Counted from the stretch's first letter, positions 52,828-62,162 are shown. The stretch: 64,000 bases of DNA from CAZCVI01 sp964502145 (GCA_964502145.1 CAZCVI010000032.1:1-64000), one strand, 5' to 3'. A program made the numbers and translations. The notes: generated by a model not told the origin, from the sequence alone.

Positions 52828-55557
52828 ATGGAACCACAAGACAACATTGATGCTCAGGTGATCACATACGGGGTTGCTGTTCACGGTGATACTGACAGCG
52901 GCTGGCAAGTGACTGGGTTTACAAAAGGGCTTGACCCTCAAAAAAGTTTCAAATTGGCGGCTTTTACCTCTGTGGGTGAAATCTCTGAAACATGGGCACG
53001 GATTTTTGAAAATGGCTATGCTTATTTTGGCCGAATGCCAGATGAGAATCGGGCCGTCTTTGCTCTTTTTTATCGTAGTCCGGTTCCAAGTGCTAGGGGC
53101 AGACACTTTGTCCCAAAAATCGTACTGTCTATTCCATACCAGGATTATGTTGGAAAACTCAACTGTGATCCCATGGGTCTATTCCGTTTTTTGGAACAGT
53201 ATAAAATTGAGAAGGTACCTTCTCAAAGTAAACCGGAGCCTACTCCATTGGAACCTTTTTACGATCTTTTTTCTTTACCATTACCCAATTTAAAAGAGCA
53301 GTTACAGCCATTAGAATTAGCACTGAATGGGGATACATCTATCCAGAATTTTTTAATCGATTTTCTATCCGCGATCCTTCGTCCAAACCCCCATTGTACC
53401 TTGATATGGGGCGGTGAAAAACCCGATGCAAACTTGGTGCTTTCCATTCTTTTCTTATTACCACGCCATCTTCGCCAATGGATTACCTTCTGTACCAGTG
53501 TGGAAAATCCACGGGTAGGTAATCTTCGCATCAAAATCATTAAAGAGCCTGTGGGTCCAGAAAATAATTCCATTGCCATTATGAAGGATAATCGGTTTAC
53601 CCTGAACAAAAAAAAACCCACCTTTGAAACCCAACTCCCTCAAATCTTGGTTGCAGAGTTAATGGTCCAACGGGATGTGGGAATAAACAATATAGCAGAA
53701 TTGCTGGATTTTGTTGACACCAAGTTGTCAGTAGAATCTGGAATGAATAACGATTACAACAAAATCCTTAAAAAAGCCGAAGTGCTGGCAACACTCCATC
53801 AGTTGAAAAAACAGGTAAAAACCTCACGCCCACCGGATAATGTGTTTAAACCATTACTATGTTACAGTTCGGAGTTGCAAATCCATCAAAAGACAAAGAC
53901 GTTTGAATCTCCAAATATATTGGAAGATGAATTTACCTTTATTGCAGAACGAGTAGAGATGGGTGTGTTGGAAATTGAAAACGAAGACCAGTTAACAAAG
54001 GTATTGGATGAATTGAGGCAATTGGTCCAGGTCTTACCAGAATTACATGAAACCGACTATAATAGTTTTTTTAACACTCTAATGGAAAAGGGGCGTCAAT
54101 TCACTCTAAAATCCTTTTTACCACTCTTAAAAGTGTTTTACTCTATCCCTAATTTAAAAAATACCATCGATTCACAGTTATTCAAAAATTTGAAATTAAA
54201 ACAGAATCCCGGTTGGGAAGAGTCCTTTGAATTATTAACCCTGATGGAATATCCCTCCCAGTGTGATCATTTAAAGAATGAAAACCCAGATCTTTATAAC
54301 GTTTTAAAACAACAGCCAGGACTTGATTTTTTCATCGACCTATTGGGGATGGCTTTATCAGGAAGAGAATCTGATAGTTCAGTATCCCCACCAGTTTTTG
54401 AGAAAATTGCGCTGACAGCAAAAGATGATTATGGAAGAGTTTTTAAGATTATTATTTTTTGCTTAAAACGGATGGGAGAGTTTGAGCCCGGTGAGCATTA
54501 TTTTCGGTTTTTATTGGTTTCTGCTCAGGCTTATGGGATTGTTAATGAGATGGGGGTAGAAACTCGGAATGAATTCCAAGAACATTTTGTGCAACGATTT
54601 TACCAGTTATGCCATCTGGAGCTTGACAATCAGAAAAAAGAACTGGTGTCCAAAATATCTGAAAAAATAAAATCGATGGATGTGCTATTCGCATCCCAAT
54701 TGAATGGTATCATGAAACAGGGGAATTTTTCCTTTTATTTGGCAGAGTTCAACCAACATATGGTGGACAATGGGGGAATAAATTCATTTGGGAAAAAAGG
54801 GGATATTTATCGACTGCTGAACCAGATGGATGCGAATCCACAGTTAAAAAATCACCCCCATCTATCCACTGTCGCGCTACAAATGATATTGGCGAAGAAT
54901 GCACTGCCTACCCCCACTGTATATGGTGATTATCTTGACTATCTAAAGCAAAAGAGAAAGATGAATGATACCGATATTCAAAATTTGCTCACCATATTAA
55001 CCCATGATCCATCTCCAATGGGGTATTCTCACTATTTACTGGATACCTTGACCCTTGTTTTTTCCTACCGCAATGAACAAACCCTTAGCCGGTTCGTTCG
55101 CTCTCTACTTTACTTTGCCCAAAACTATTCAAAGGGAAAATTGCGATATATAAGTGATATTGAATCAAGTTTTATGAGAATCGCGGCAGAATGCTGGAAA
55201 CCTTTAAGTGGTGTGGAAGTCAAAGAAATTTATCTGTCAGTGAAGCAGAACTTGGATAAATCTCTTGGTGATAAAATTTTGAAAATCGGGCTTTCACACC
55301 TTCCTGAAGCAGAAAAGATGAAGTATCTGTCTGGGGAGGTTTGTGAGTTTTTTGAAGAGTTTTTTTTGATTAGTCATGCTGATCTTGGATATTTTAAAAG
55401 TCTATTAACCTATATTGAAATGGGCAACCCCGAAACTATCCCATTCCTTGTTGATATTCAGGAGGATTTAAAAAAAATTAGAGAAGACAGGGATTCTATG
55501 GAAGAGAGCATGGACAAAATTAAAACCCTGCTAAAAAAAATAAAAAAGCTGAGATGA
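52828..55557 (+). CDS. GAP1-like GTPase-associated protein
   Basis: This 909-residue protein begins at the ATG eight bases after GAGG; an upstream in-frame ATG at 52762 lies inside the GTPase gene and has no site. The front (about 9-120) reads AQVITYGVAVHGDTDSGWQVTGFTKGLD, with later strands of the GAP1 N-terminal domain. The middle has LFLLPRHLRQWITFCTSV, a hallmark of the GAP1 M domain (LLPxxLRRxLxFTT). The long helical end (about 330-880) finishes in a coil. GAP1 proteins are known as constant partners of GTPases in multi-component conflict systems of social bacteria. Pairing with two GTPases here supports this call. No effector domain was seen. Confidence 0.7.
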   Translation: MEPQDNIDAQVITYGVAVHGDTDSGWQVTGFTKGLDPQKSFKLAAFTSVGEISETWARIFENGYAYFGRMPDENRAVFALFYRSPVPSARGRHFVPKIVLSIPYQDYVGKLNCDPMGLFRFLEQYKIEKVPSQSKPEPTPLEPFYDLFSLPLPNLKEQLQPLELALNGDTSIQNFLIDFLSAILRPNPHCTLIWGGEKPDANLVLSILFLLPRHLRQWITFCTSVENPRVGNLRIKIIKEPVGPENNSIAIMKDNRFTLNKKKPTFETQLPQILVAELMVQRDVGINNIAELLDFVDTKLSVESGMNNDYNKILKKAEVLATLHQLKKQVKTSRPPDNVFKPLLCYSSELQIHQKTKTFESPNILEDEFTFIAERVEMGVLEIENEDQLTKVLDELRQLVQVLPELHETDYNSFFNTLMEKGRQFTLKSFLPLLKVFYSIPNLKNTIDSQLFKNLKLKQNPGWEESFELLTLMEYPSQCDHLKNENPDLYNVLKQQPGLDFFIDLLGMALSGRESDSSVSPPVFEKIALTAKDDYGRVFKIIIFCLKRMGEFEPGEHYFRFLLVSAQAYGIVNEMGVETRNEFQEHFVQRFYQLCHLELDNQKKELVSKISEKIKSMDVLFASQLNGIMKQGNFSFYLAEFNQHMVDNGGINSFGKKGDIYRLLNQMDANPQLKNHPHLSTVALQMILAKNALPTPTVYGDYLDYLKQKRKMNDTDIQNLLTILTHDPSPMGYSHYLLDTLTLVFSYRNEQTLSRFVRSLLYFAQNYSKGKLRYISDIESSFMRIAAECWKPLSGVEVKEIYLSVKQNLDKSLGDKILKIGLSHLPEAEKMKYLSGEVCEFFEEFFLISHADLGYFKSLLTYIEMGNPETIPFLVDIQEDLKKIREDRDSMEESMDKIKTLLKKIKKLR

Positions 55558-55564
55558 CATCATC

Positions 55565-56284
55565 ATGAGAATCAACACAAAAAATCAATTGACCACATCC
55601 ATACGGGATGAAATCCAAACTATCCAAGAGTTTCTGGTGCAACAGGAGGCTCCACATTCCTTTGAAACCCAAAAGCTCAAACAGAATGTCGATTCTCTGA
55701 CCATCCTGCTCCCCCGAATGACCGATGAAATCACCACCTTATCCGCCGAACTTGAACAAAAAAAGATTCTAAACAAAACCTTGGAGGACGATGCCCAGTT
55801 TTTAACAGCGGAGATTAAAACTCTCACCAAAACTCTCCGGGAGAAGCATAAATATCTAAAAAAATTGGAGAACATCCTCACCATAATTAAGGACCCCCAA
55901 ACACAAGAAAAAATAAAGATTTTTGAACAAAATTACCTGGAAGTACCGCAACTGGAAGAGAGTATCCAGGAAAAAAACAGCCAATTGACTGAACTCCAAA
56001 ATAAACTTGATACCTTTGTTGCCCTTAAAGATGAATTAGCACATTATATTAATGCCATTGATGATGAAAAAAAGACTATTGCCCAATTGGAGTTGGACAT
56101 CCTCCAAGGTGAAAGCAGACTGGAAGAAGTGACCGCCATAGAATTACCCCAAAACCTAGAAAAGTGCAAGTTGCATCTACTCAATGCGATGCGGTTGGCC
56201 TTAACCGTCAAACATCAGAACCTCGAACCACCCCATTGGGAAAAAATACTGGAATTACTGGAACAAGAAGATGAAGGGAAATAA
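55565..56284 (+). CDS. Coiled-coil protein, 239 residues
   Basis: After a short start, residues about 8-190 form a coiled coil (K/E/L/Q heptads), followed by a short helical end. There is no signal or membrane helix. It starts seven bases after the GAP1-like gene and shares its last base with the start of the radical-SAM gene, so it is part of the same transcript. It belongs to the group of coils in this cluster but is not clearly a paralog of any. Function unknown. Confidence 0.65.
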   Translation: MRINTKNQLTTSIRDEIQTIQEFLVQQEAPHSFETQKLKQNVDSLTILLPRMTDEITTLSAELEQKKILNKTLEDDAQFLTAEIKTLTKTLREKHKYLKKLENILTIIKDPQTQEKIKIFEQNYLEVPQLEESIQEKNSQLTELQNKLDTFVALKDELAHYINAIDDEKKTIAQLELDILQGESRLEEVTAIELPQNLEKCKLHLLNAMRLALTVKHQNLEPPHWEKILELLEQEDEGK

Positions 56285-57174
56285 TGACGAAAAACAATGA
56301 ATTAAGACTTTCTGTTCCCCCCGCTCTTTTTCCTGTTACCTATACCAATGGTCCCGGTTTACGCTATGTCCTATGGGTTCAAGGATGTAGCATCCGCTGT
56401 TGTAATCATTGTCTGAACCCCGAACTGCAAGATCCCCACCAAGGCGTAAAAACCACTGTGACCGAAGTATTAGAACACATTTGTAAATTAAAAGAGACCA
56501 TCCCCATCCAAGGCATTACCATTCTTGGTGGCGAACCCACGGACCAATCCCTCGCCCTGTCTCAACTGCTACCAGAAATTCAAAAGCAGAATCTTTCAGT
56601 AATGCTCTATACTGGACATCCCTTCGAAGCACTAATCAAGCCAGACACCCCCGCTGAAATTTCCCAATTATTACTGTCCGTGGATATTCTGGTGGAAGGT
56701 ATGTACAACCCTCATCTGGATTTTCCTGGCACCTTGTGGCGAGGTTCGGTTAACCAACGGCTACTCTTACTCTCCCAACGCTATAATGTCCCCCTGATAA
56801 AAAGTATTCTACAAAACACCATACAACACATCGAACCCAATGTCGAGATGATCCAATATGTTGGCCGCAGTTCTATAATCTGCAAGTTTTGGGGGGAGTC
56901 TTTACCTATTCAACAAACCCAAGAGCAAAAAAAGAGTTTATCCCAACCTCAGGAAATAATGGAAATTCTATATAATGGACACCCCATTACATCGTGGATA
57001 CCCGAATTGGCCGACTCTCCACCGTCAGATATTCGTCTACTCTCGCCCAAGGGAATCACCGGTGTACTGGATGCCGATAACCAGTTGCATCTTTTCGGCT
57101 TTCAAAAAGGCGATGTGGTCCAACAGTTTAAACAGGCCCTGTTGGGGCAAGGAATAAATATAAATTTTGAATAA
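56284..57174 (+). CDS. Radical-SAM activase-like protein with odd cysteine spacing
   Basis: This 296-residue protein resembles the activating enzymes of glycyl-radical proteins (NrdG/PFL-activase type): GPGLRYVLWVQGCSIRCCNHCLNPE, and GGEPTDQ (82-88). The cluster-binding cysteines are Cys35, Cys39 or Cys40, and Cys43, so the spacing is C-X3-C-X3-C or C-X4-C-X2-C. The family norm is C-X3-C-X2-C. The reading of the DNA is clear, so the extra residue is real unless the assembly erred. The C-terminal 100 residues are unlike activases. No glycyl-radical enzyme is encoded nearby. It might modify a protein of this cluster. Confidence 0.78.
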   Translation: MTKNNELRLSVPPALFPVTYTNGPGLRYVLWVQGCSIRCCNHCLNPELQDPHQGVKTTVTEVLEHICKLKETIPIQGITILGGEPTDQSLALSQLLPEIQKQNLSVMLYTGHPFEALIKPDTPAEISQLLLSVDILVEGMYNPHLDFPGTLWRGSVNQRLLLLSQRYNVPLIKSILQNTIQHIEPNVEMIQYVGRSSIICKFWGESLPIQQTQEQKKSLSQPQEIMEILYNGHPITSWIPELADSPPSDIRLLSPKGITGVLDADNQLHLFGFQKGDVVQQFKQALLGQGININFE

Positions 57175-57206
57175 CTGTACAGCCGAGTGCTGAAGCAAAA
57201 AAAAGA

Positions 57207-57331
57207 TTTAACCACAAACCAGGTCAAAGACACAAAAAATGGTGGGCATATGTAGGGGCGAATCTTGTATTCGCCAATTTTTAACCCTTCGGGCGGTTTG
57301 TGTCTTTTTTGGATAGAAAAAGGTGGTTAAA
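57207..57331. repeat. Nested set of three inverted repeats
   Basis: Outer arms TTTAACCAC/GTGGTTAAA (57207-57215 and 57323-57331), middle arms AAAGACACAAA/TTTGTGTCTTT (57226-57236 and 57297-57307), and an inner hairpin GGCGAAT/ATTCGCC (57257-57263 and 57269-57275). The inner hairpin belongs to a common GTAGGGGCGAAT-type repeat and the outer arms to ACCACAAAGACACAAA-type repeats. One mobile hairpin seems to have landed in another. It fills the 192-base gap before the next gene. Confidence 0.7.
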
Positions 57332-57366
57332 AATATTTAAAGAGATTATAAGATCAGGAGGAAAAT

Positions 57367-58719
57367 ATGAGTGGAACCAAACGCCCCACCCGGGTCGTTT
57401 TTGAAGATGATTATGAGCGTCAACAGCGCCATATTCGCAACGTGGAGTCACAAAATAGGAGTCTTGCCGAGCAAGCCAGAGACAATAGTGTGAGAAGCTT
57501 GGTGGAAGCTTCCGAGCGGCGAATTTCGTTGAATATTGATCAAGTTCGTGGGCAGGTAGCCGCAGAGGCCAGACAAGCCCAGGTGGCAAGACTGGAAACC
57601 CAACAACGGTTGCAGCAAACCCTTAATGACGTCGCTGGCGTCAAACAGGATGTGAAACATACCCAGCACATGCTCTCCGATTTACGACAACAGATCCAGC
57701 AAAATGAGCAGGAAGCCTCCCGACAACGTAACCAGATTCACCAGGACGTAAATGTCGTCAAACAGGAAGTGCAAAAAAGCCAGGCCATGATTGAGACCAA
57801 TCGCAAAAACATAGATCGTAATTACCACGAAATGAAAAAGCAATTTCAGGATTTATTGGCCACTCTGGCTGACATGGAACGGAAAAGAGAATTGGAAAAA
57901 GCCATCAATGCCTCCGAGATCATTGACCAGGTATTTGCCAAGATGGAATCTATTTCCAAGCATTTTGCCCAGTTGTACGATCCCGATTTTTACAATGAGG
58001 CCATTGGCAATTATAATAAGTCCGTTGATTTATTCGAAAAGAAACAGTTTGATACCTCCAAACGGATTGCCGAGAGTGCCTATCAGCAGTTTACCAATCT
58101 TAATGCCCAGGTGGAACGCTTCCGTCAGGAGTATGAAACCGCTTATGCTGAAACCACCAATGAATTGTCCGTTGCGCGTGGTTCTATCTCCTTCTTAAGT
58201 TCCGACACTACCGTGGATTTGCAAACCGCCGGTGAAGTGGAAAAAGTAACCATCAAAGAACTCTGTGAAGCCTGGTTTTGCCAGGAGCCCGCCCAATTGG
58301 AGCAACAGTTACAAGAATTGGATAAAGCCTTTGAAAGTGCGCGCACCCCCGCTCAACTTAAATATATCTCGCAAAAAGCTGCAGCTCTCACCATCCAGGC
58401 CAAAACCATTCAGGATGGCGTTTTTTCCCGGCATCGCCAGGATGAAGAGCGTGCCATGCTCTCTCAGGCCATTATCCGTGCCCTCAGCAAAGACATGGAG
58501 CATGTGGAATCGCCCTATCTTGAACGTCCTGATGATTTAAATTCTCCCCTTATTATTGAACACGAAAAAGAACCCAAGGTATTTCTTCCTTTGAGTGGGA
58601 GTTTTGAAATGAAGTTTCAAAAAGTGGATGAACGAAAGAATATGGAAATGGCCCGCACCTTTACCAACCACCTCAAGCAGGAAGGCGTAAATGTCCCCGA
58701 GTTGGTTCGGGCGGATTAA
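57367..58719 (+). CDS. Coiled-coil protein, 450 residues
   Basis: This protein begins after AGGAGG. Residues about 20-180 are a Q/R-rich coiled coil with repeated VKQDV and VKQEV pieces; a second helical region covers about 185-400; the last 50 residues are mixed. There is no signal or membrane helix. It directly precedes the ClpB-like gene, so it could be an adaptor or substrate of that AAA+ protein. The family is not recognised. Confidence 0.65.
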   Translation: MSGTKRPTRVVFEDDYERQQRHIRNVESQNRSLAEQARDNSVRSLVEASERRISLNIDQVRGQVAAEARQAQVARLETQQRLQQTLNDVAGVKQDVKHTQHMLSDLRQQIQQNEQEASRQRNQIHQDVNVVKQEVQKSQAMIETNRKNIDRNYHEMKKQFQDLLATLADMERKRELEKAINASEIIDQVFAKMESISKHFAQLYDPDFYNEAIGNYNKSVDLFEKKQFDTSKRIAESAYQQFTNLNAQVERFRQEYETAYAETTNELSVARGSISFLSSDTTVDLQTAGEVEKVTIKELCEAWFCQEPAQLEQQLQELDKAFESARTPAQLKYISQKAAALTIQAKTIQDGVFSRHRQDEERAMLSQAIIRALSKDMEHVESPYLERPDDLNSPLIIEHEKEPKVFLPLSGSFEMKFQKVDERKNMEMARTFTNHLKQEGVNVPELVRAD

Positions 58720-58744
58720 CCCTGTAATCATATAAAAGTTTTTC

Positions 58745-58792
58745 AGGGGTCCAGGGGCGGTTTTTCAAAAAAGCCCTCTGGTCGCCGAAGGC
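58745..58792 (+). repeat. Imperfect hairpin repeat of the GGTCC-CCGCCGGAGGC type
   Basis: GGGGTCCAGGGGCGG pairs imperfectly with GCCCTCTGGTCGCCG, followed by AAGGC. It resembles the hairpin at 31600 and the one at 3561 in order of parts and shares the tail sequence loosely. It lies in the 96-base gap before the ClpB-like gene; the gene's own GGAGG (58803-58807) lies outside it. Confidence 0.45.
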
Positions 58793-58815
58793 ATAAAAAT
58801 ATGGAGGTTTTATAA

Positions 58816-60732
58816 ATGACTGATTGGAGAGAGGCCGTCCGTAAGCTCTATGATCCTCGTGAGGGCGGGAAAAAGTTAAAAAATGTATTTATTCTTTATG
58901 GCGATACCATCGTGCATAAAACCTATGGTAATTACTGCAATCCTGTGTGCGACATGTATCAGGCCGTCATTACTGAGTTTGAAAAGGACTTTGATATCAT
59001 TGCCTATTATACAGATAATAATGGTGAACGGCGCAAGCAGGGCCTCAATTTTTATAAAGGAAAAGAATTATACCTATCTCTCTGCGACAATCCGCCCGAG
59101 CCCTCACGTCAACCCGTTGTGCCCGCCAAGGTGGCCGGGAACAGTTATATCCAATCCCGTTATAGCCGGTATTACCAGGGATTTGCCCGTAGTGTTGGGG
59201 AAGGTACCAAGGACCGCCTCTCTGCTCAGGCTACCTATTATGATAAAGACCCCAATCAAATGATCGAACATTTGGACCGGAACCTTTTTCGTAAAGACCG
59301 CCATAAAGGCTTGATTATTTTTGATGATTGGCTCTATTGGAACAATCAACTCTTCTTTAATGACCCGGACCAACAATCCCAACGGAACATAAAAACCTTG
59401 AATATCTTTCGCCGTTGGGCTGGCGACGAAACACTCCCCAATCATCATCACCTGATATTTGTACTCACCACTCAAAACCCTGCCGCCATGGATTCACAGC
59501 ACCGTATCCGCTCTGCTACCGAGGAGATTGTCCGCAATATCTTTAACCTGCCCAATTGTATCCCTATCCCTTTAGTCCCGCCATCGGAAAAAATAATTCG
59601 TGATGCCTTATTGGGTTCCCACTTTAAACAGAACCCTGGATTTGTATTGACCCATGAACGGGAGGCTGACAAAATCGCCACACTATTACATGAAAATCAG
59701 GTTATCGCCCGTGATGGGCTAAAAATTATCAGTGATCTCGCCGCCATGAATAAAACCTGGGATGCCGGGCTTTTATGCAAAGAACTCAATTTGAAAGCCT
59801 ATAAAAAAATTAAAACTTTGGAGGAGATGAATGAATCGGATATTATGGAACGAATGCAAGAGTATGTGATTGGCCAGGATGATTCTCTTTCCATCATTGC
59901 CAAAAAGATTCGCAATGCCGTCCGGTCCAAGGCGCCTCGTAAAGGCCCCATTGAAAAATTCATGCTGGTGGGACCCACCGGTGTTGGCAAGACTGAGACT
60001 GCCAAAGCGCTTGCTTATGCCTTAACTGGCGACTCCAAAGACTTCATCTTTTTTTCAGCCAATGAATATCCCGGTGAAGAGTCAGTCTGGAGTGCTTTTG
60101 GTCCCACGCCTGGTTACGTAGGCTACCAGGATGAGATGAAGCGCACTGGTGGTGGTATGTTAACCAAACCCCTCATTGCCAACCCGCAAAAAAGGCTCAT
60201 CATATTGATTGATGAGATCGAAAAAACCAGTGACACATTTCGGAATGCTCTTTTTGCTCTTCTGGACGAAGGTATGGCCGATGATCGTTCCGCCCAGCGG
60301 AAAGTCTCCTTCAAAAATTGTATTATCATCAGTACTTCCAATTATGCCGATCAGCAAATCGCCGCTTATATGGCCACCAAACCCGATATTAGACACGCTC
60401 AAGCCCAATCCAAACAGATATTGATCAATGCAGGAATGGCCTCCCCGTTTTTAGGTCGCTGGACGTTAATTCCATACGCTTATCCCCCCGTGGCCGCACT
60501 CAAAGAGATTCTGATTAAGACCATCCGGTCGTGGATTGCCATCGAGCAGAAAGAAATCCAATCCATTCACGATTTGTATTTGGAATCAGTCTTAGATAAA
60601 CATGCCACCCTTCCTTCTGGGATTCGTGGTATCATTGATGACGCCAAACTTGATCTCTTCGATCAGATACTGGATTGTTCCGCAGATGTCACTTTTCAGA
60701 TTGACGCCAATGGAAAACTGGTGCTCGTGTAA
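58816..60732 (+). CDS. ClpB-like AAA+ ATPase with degenerate first module
   Basis: This 638-residue protein begins after GGAGG. The second half is an HSP100-type AAA+ module: EYVIGQDDSLSIIAKKI, Walker A GPTGVGKTETAK (about 386-397), the GYVGYQ loop, Walker B LIILIDEIEK (about 461-470), sensor-1 IIISTSN, and an arginine finger in FLGRWTLIPY, then the small domain. The first 330 residues look like a decayed AAA module: ILYGDTIVHKTYG lacks the GKT, LIIFDDW is a Walker-B relic and FVLTTQNP a sensor-1 relic. No Clp N-domain or coiled-coil M domain is present. Likely a dedicated unfoldase or remodeller of this cluster rather than the general chaperone ClpB. Confidence 0.85.
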   Translation: MTDWREAVRKLYDPREGGKKLKNVFILYGDTIVHKTYGNYCNPVCDMYQAVITEFEKDFDIIAYYTDNNGERRKQGLNFYKGKELYLSLCDNPPEPSRQPVVPAKVAGNSYIQSRYSRYYQGFARSVGEGTKDRLSAQATYYDKDPNQMIEHLDRNLFRKDRHKGLIIFDDWLYWNNQLFFNDPDQQSQRNIKTLNIFRRWAGDETLPNHHHLIFVLTTQNPAAMDSQHRIRSATEEIVRNIFNLPNCIPIPLVPPSEKIIRDALLGSHFKQNPGFVLTHEREADKIATLLHENQVIARDGLKIISDLAAMNKTWDAGLLCKELNLKAYKKIKTLEEMNESDIMERMQEYVIGQDDSLSIIAKKIRNAVRSKAPRKGPIEKFMLVGPTGVGKTETAKALAYALTGDSKDFIFFSANEYPGEESVWSAFGPTPGYVGYQDEMKRTGGGMLTKPLIANPQKRLIILIDEIEKTSDTFRNALFALLDEGMADDRSAQRKVSFKNCIIISTSNYADQQIAAYMATKPDIRHAQAQSKQILINAGMASPFLGRWTLIPYAYPPVAALKEILIKTIRSWIAIEQKEIQSIHDLYLESVLDKHATLPSGIRGIIDDAKLDLFDQILDCSADVTFQIDANGKLVLV

Positions 60733-60834
60733 GCCATAGATTATTTTTATCGTTTTCTGGACTATTTTTATTTCGCTAAACTATGGATAATTATATAATA
60801 CGCTTGGAACTGATAAGTTCCCTGGAGGTAAAAA

Positions 60835-60918
60835 ATGGCCATCGGAGACAAGAGTAGTTTTGGGCATGTTTTTTTGAAAGAAAAACGGCAATACATAAAA
60901 TTATACAGAGAAGTGTGA
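60835..60918 (+). CDS. Possible 27-codon leader peptide
   Basis: An ATG seven bases after GGAGG opens a 27-codon frame (begins MAIGDKSSFG, ends in a basic stretch) that stops one base before the lipoprotein ATG at 60920. The lipoprotein itself lacks a good ribosome site, so translation of this peptide may feed it. An AT-rich TATAAT-like element lies upstream near 60793-60800. It is not recognised as any known peptide and could be chance. Confidence 0.4.
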   Translation: MAIGDKSSFGHVFLKEKRQYIKLYREV

Positions 60919-60919
60919 C

Positions 60920-62122
60920 ATGAAAAATTTATTTGTTTGGACATTTATTGTTATTTTGGTTTTGTTTCTAATCGGCTGCGGAACTACTTCCACCCAAACA
61001 CAGATTACCCCCAGCCAAAAAAAAATGGAGGAGCAACCCATTAAAAGAATCTCTGCTTCTGATCCAAGAAAAAGTGCCGTGAGAATCTCTCTTCCCTTTC
61101 ATAAAAAAGGTAACATTGGGAGGGAGTCTGGCACCCAGGCCAAAATGTACAAACTGGAAATCGCTAGGCAAAACACGGTGGTGGTTTCACTTGAGATGTT
61201 GAAAGGCGATCCTGATCTGGAATTACAACTGTTAAATGAACAAGGCGATTCTATTGCTACCGGTATGGGGATAGGTTCCTTTCAGAAGCTTGCCGCCACG
61301 GTGAACCATGGCATCTATTATATTCAGGTTCAGACCCCCACGTACCGAAACGAAGATGACTCGTATTTTTTAACAGTGGTTTCCACTTCCGATAAAGGAT
61401 CATCCAGGGAAAATCCCCTGTACTTGGTTCCCAATGATTCCATCAACGATACCGTGGGGGAAAAAAATGGTACCCTATCCCGATGGCATAAAGTGACCAT
61501 CGAGTCCCCGGCAGAATTGAGCGCCCAACTCACCACCCAAGATAAATCGCAGGATATCGATTTGATTCTCCACAACAGTGTTGGGGAAACCCTGGTTACC
61601 GGGACAAATACCGGACCCACCGAACAAATATCTAAAAAGGTCGTTGAAGGCGTGTATTATATTGAAGCGAAGACTGTCAAAAGTTGCTCTGGTTGCGATT
61701 ATTTATTAAAGTTGAAAACAGAATTCCTGGGTCTTAAGGCTCCTGGTGCCTCCAGGGAGCGAGCCATAACGCTAAACGCTGGCAATGGCCTAATATCTGG
61801 CCATTTGGGAGATATCTATGGACTTAAAGAACGGTGGTATAAAGTTTCTTCAAATGGGAAGTATTTTGTGGAAATCCAATTTATGGTTAATAAGCCACTG
61901 AGCGAGATTCGTATCGAATTACTTGATGCGCATGACAATCCCCAAATTTTAGTTCCACATCTGCAGAAAAATTACACGTTTAATATAAAAGCGAATGCGG
62001 GAACCTATTACCTCAGGGTTTTTACCCCTCAAAAAGTGGGGGAATCCAAGTATCAGCTTGGAGTTAAATTTAATCAATATGACAATAGCATTATATTTGA
62101 AAAAAATCAGAAGCACCAGTAA
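60920..62122 (+). CDS. Lipoprotein with three PPC-like beta domains
   Basis: This 400-residue protein has a signal peptide ending in the lipobox LIGC (Cys20), so it is likely lipid-anchored. Three similar beta-sandwich units follow (about 65-150, 165-265 and 275-390). Each carries strand pairs such as VVVSLEMLKGDPDLELQLLNEQGD and GIYYIQVQTP, the pattern of pre-peptidase C-terminal (PPC) domains. These normally sit behind secreted enzymes; here they stand alone on a lipoprotein, as an envelope-facing binding protein. The ABC pair at 45216-47425 could help its sorting. A short frame ends one base before it. Confidence 0.75.
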   Translation: MKNLFVWTFIVILVLFLIGCGTTSTQTQITPSQKKMEEQPIKRISASDPRKSAVRISLPFHKKGNIGRESGTQAKMYKLEIARQNTVVVSLEMLKGDPDLELQLLNEQGDSIATGMGIGSFQKLAATVNHGIYYIQVQTPTYRNEDDSYFLTVVSTSDKGSSRENPLYLVPNDSINDTVGEKNGTLSRWHKVTIESPAELSAQLTTQDKSQDIDLILHNSVGETLVTGTNTGPTEQISKKVVEGVYYIEAKTVKSCSGCDYLLKLKTEFLGLKAPGASRERAITLNAGNGLISGHLGDIYGLKERWYKVSSNGKYFVEIQFMVNKPLSEIRIELLDAHDNPQILVPHLQKNYTFNIKANAGTYYLRVFTPQKVGESKYQLGVKFNQYDNSIIFEKNQKHQ

Positions 62123-62162
62123 TCTGGAATTTTAAAAATATAAACATATCCAATAGGAGGAA

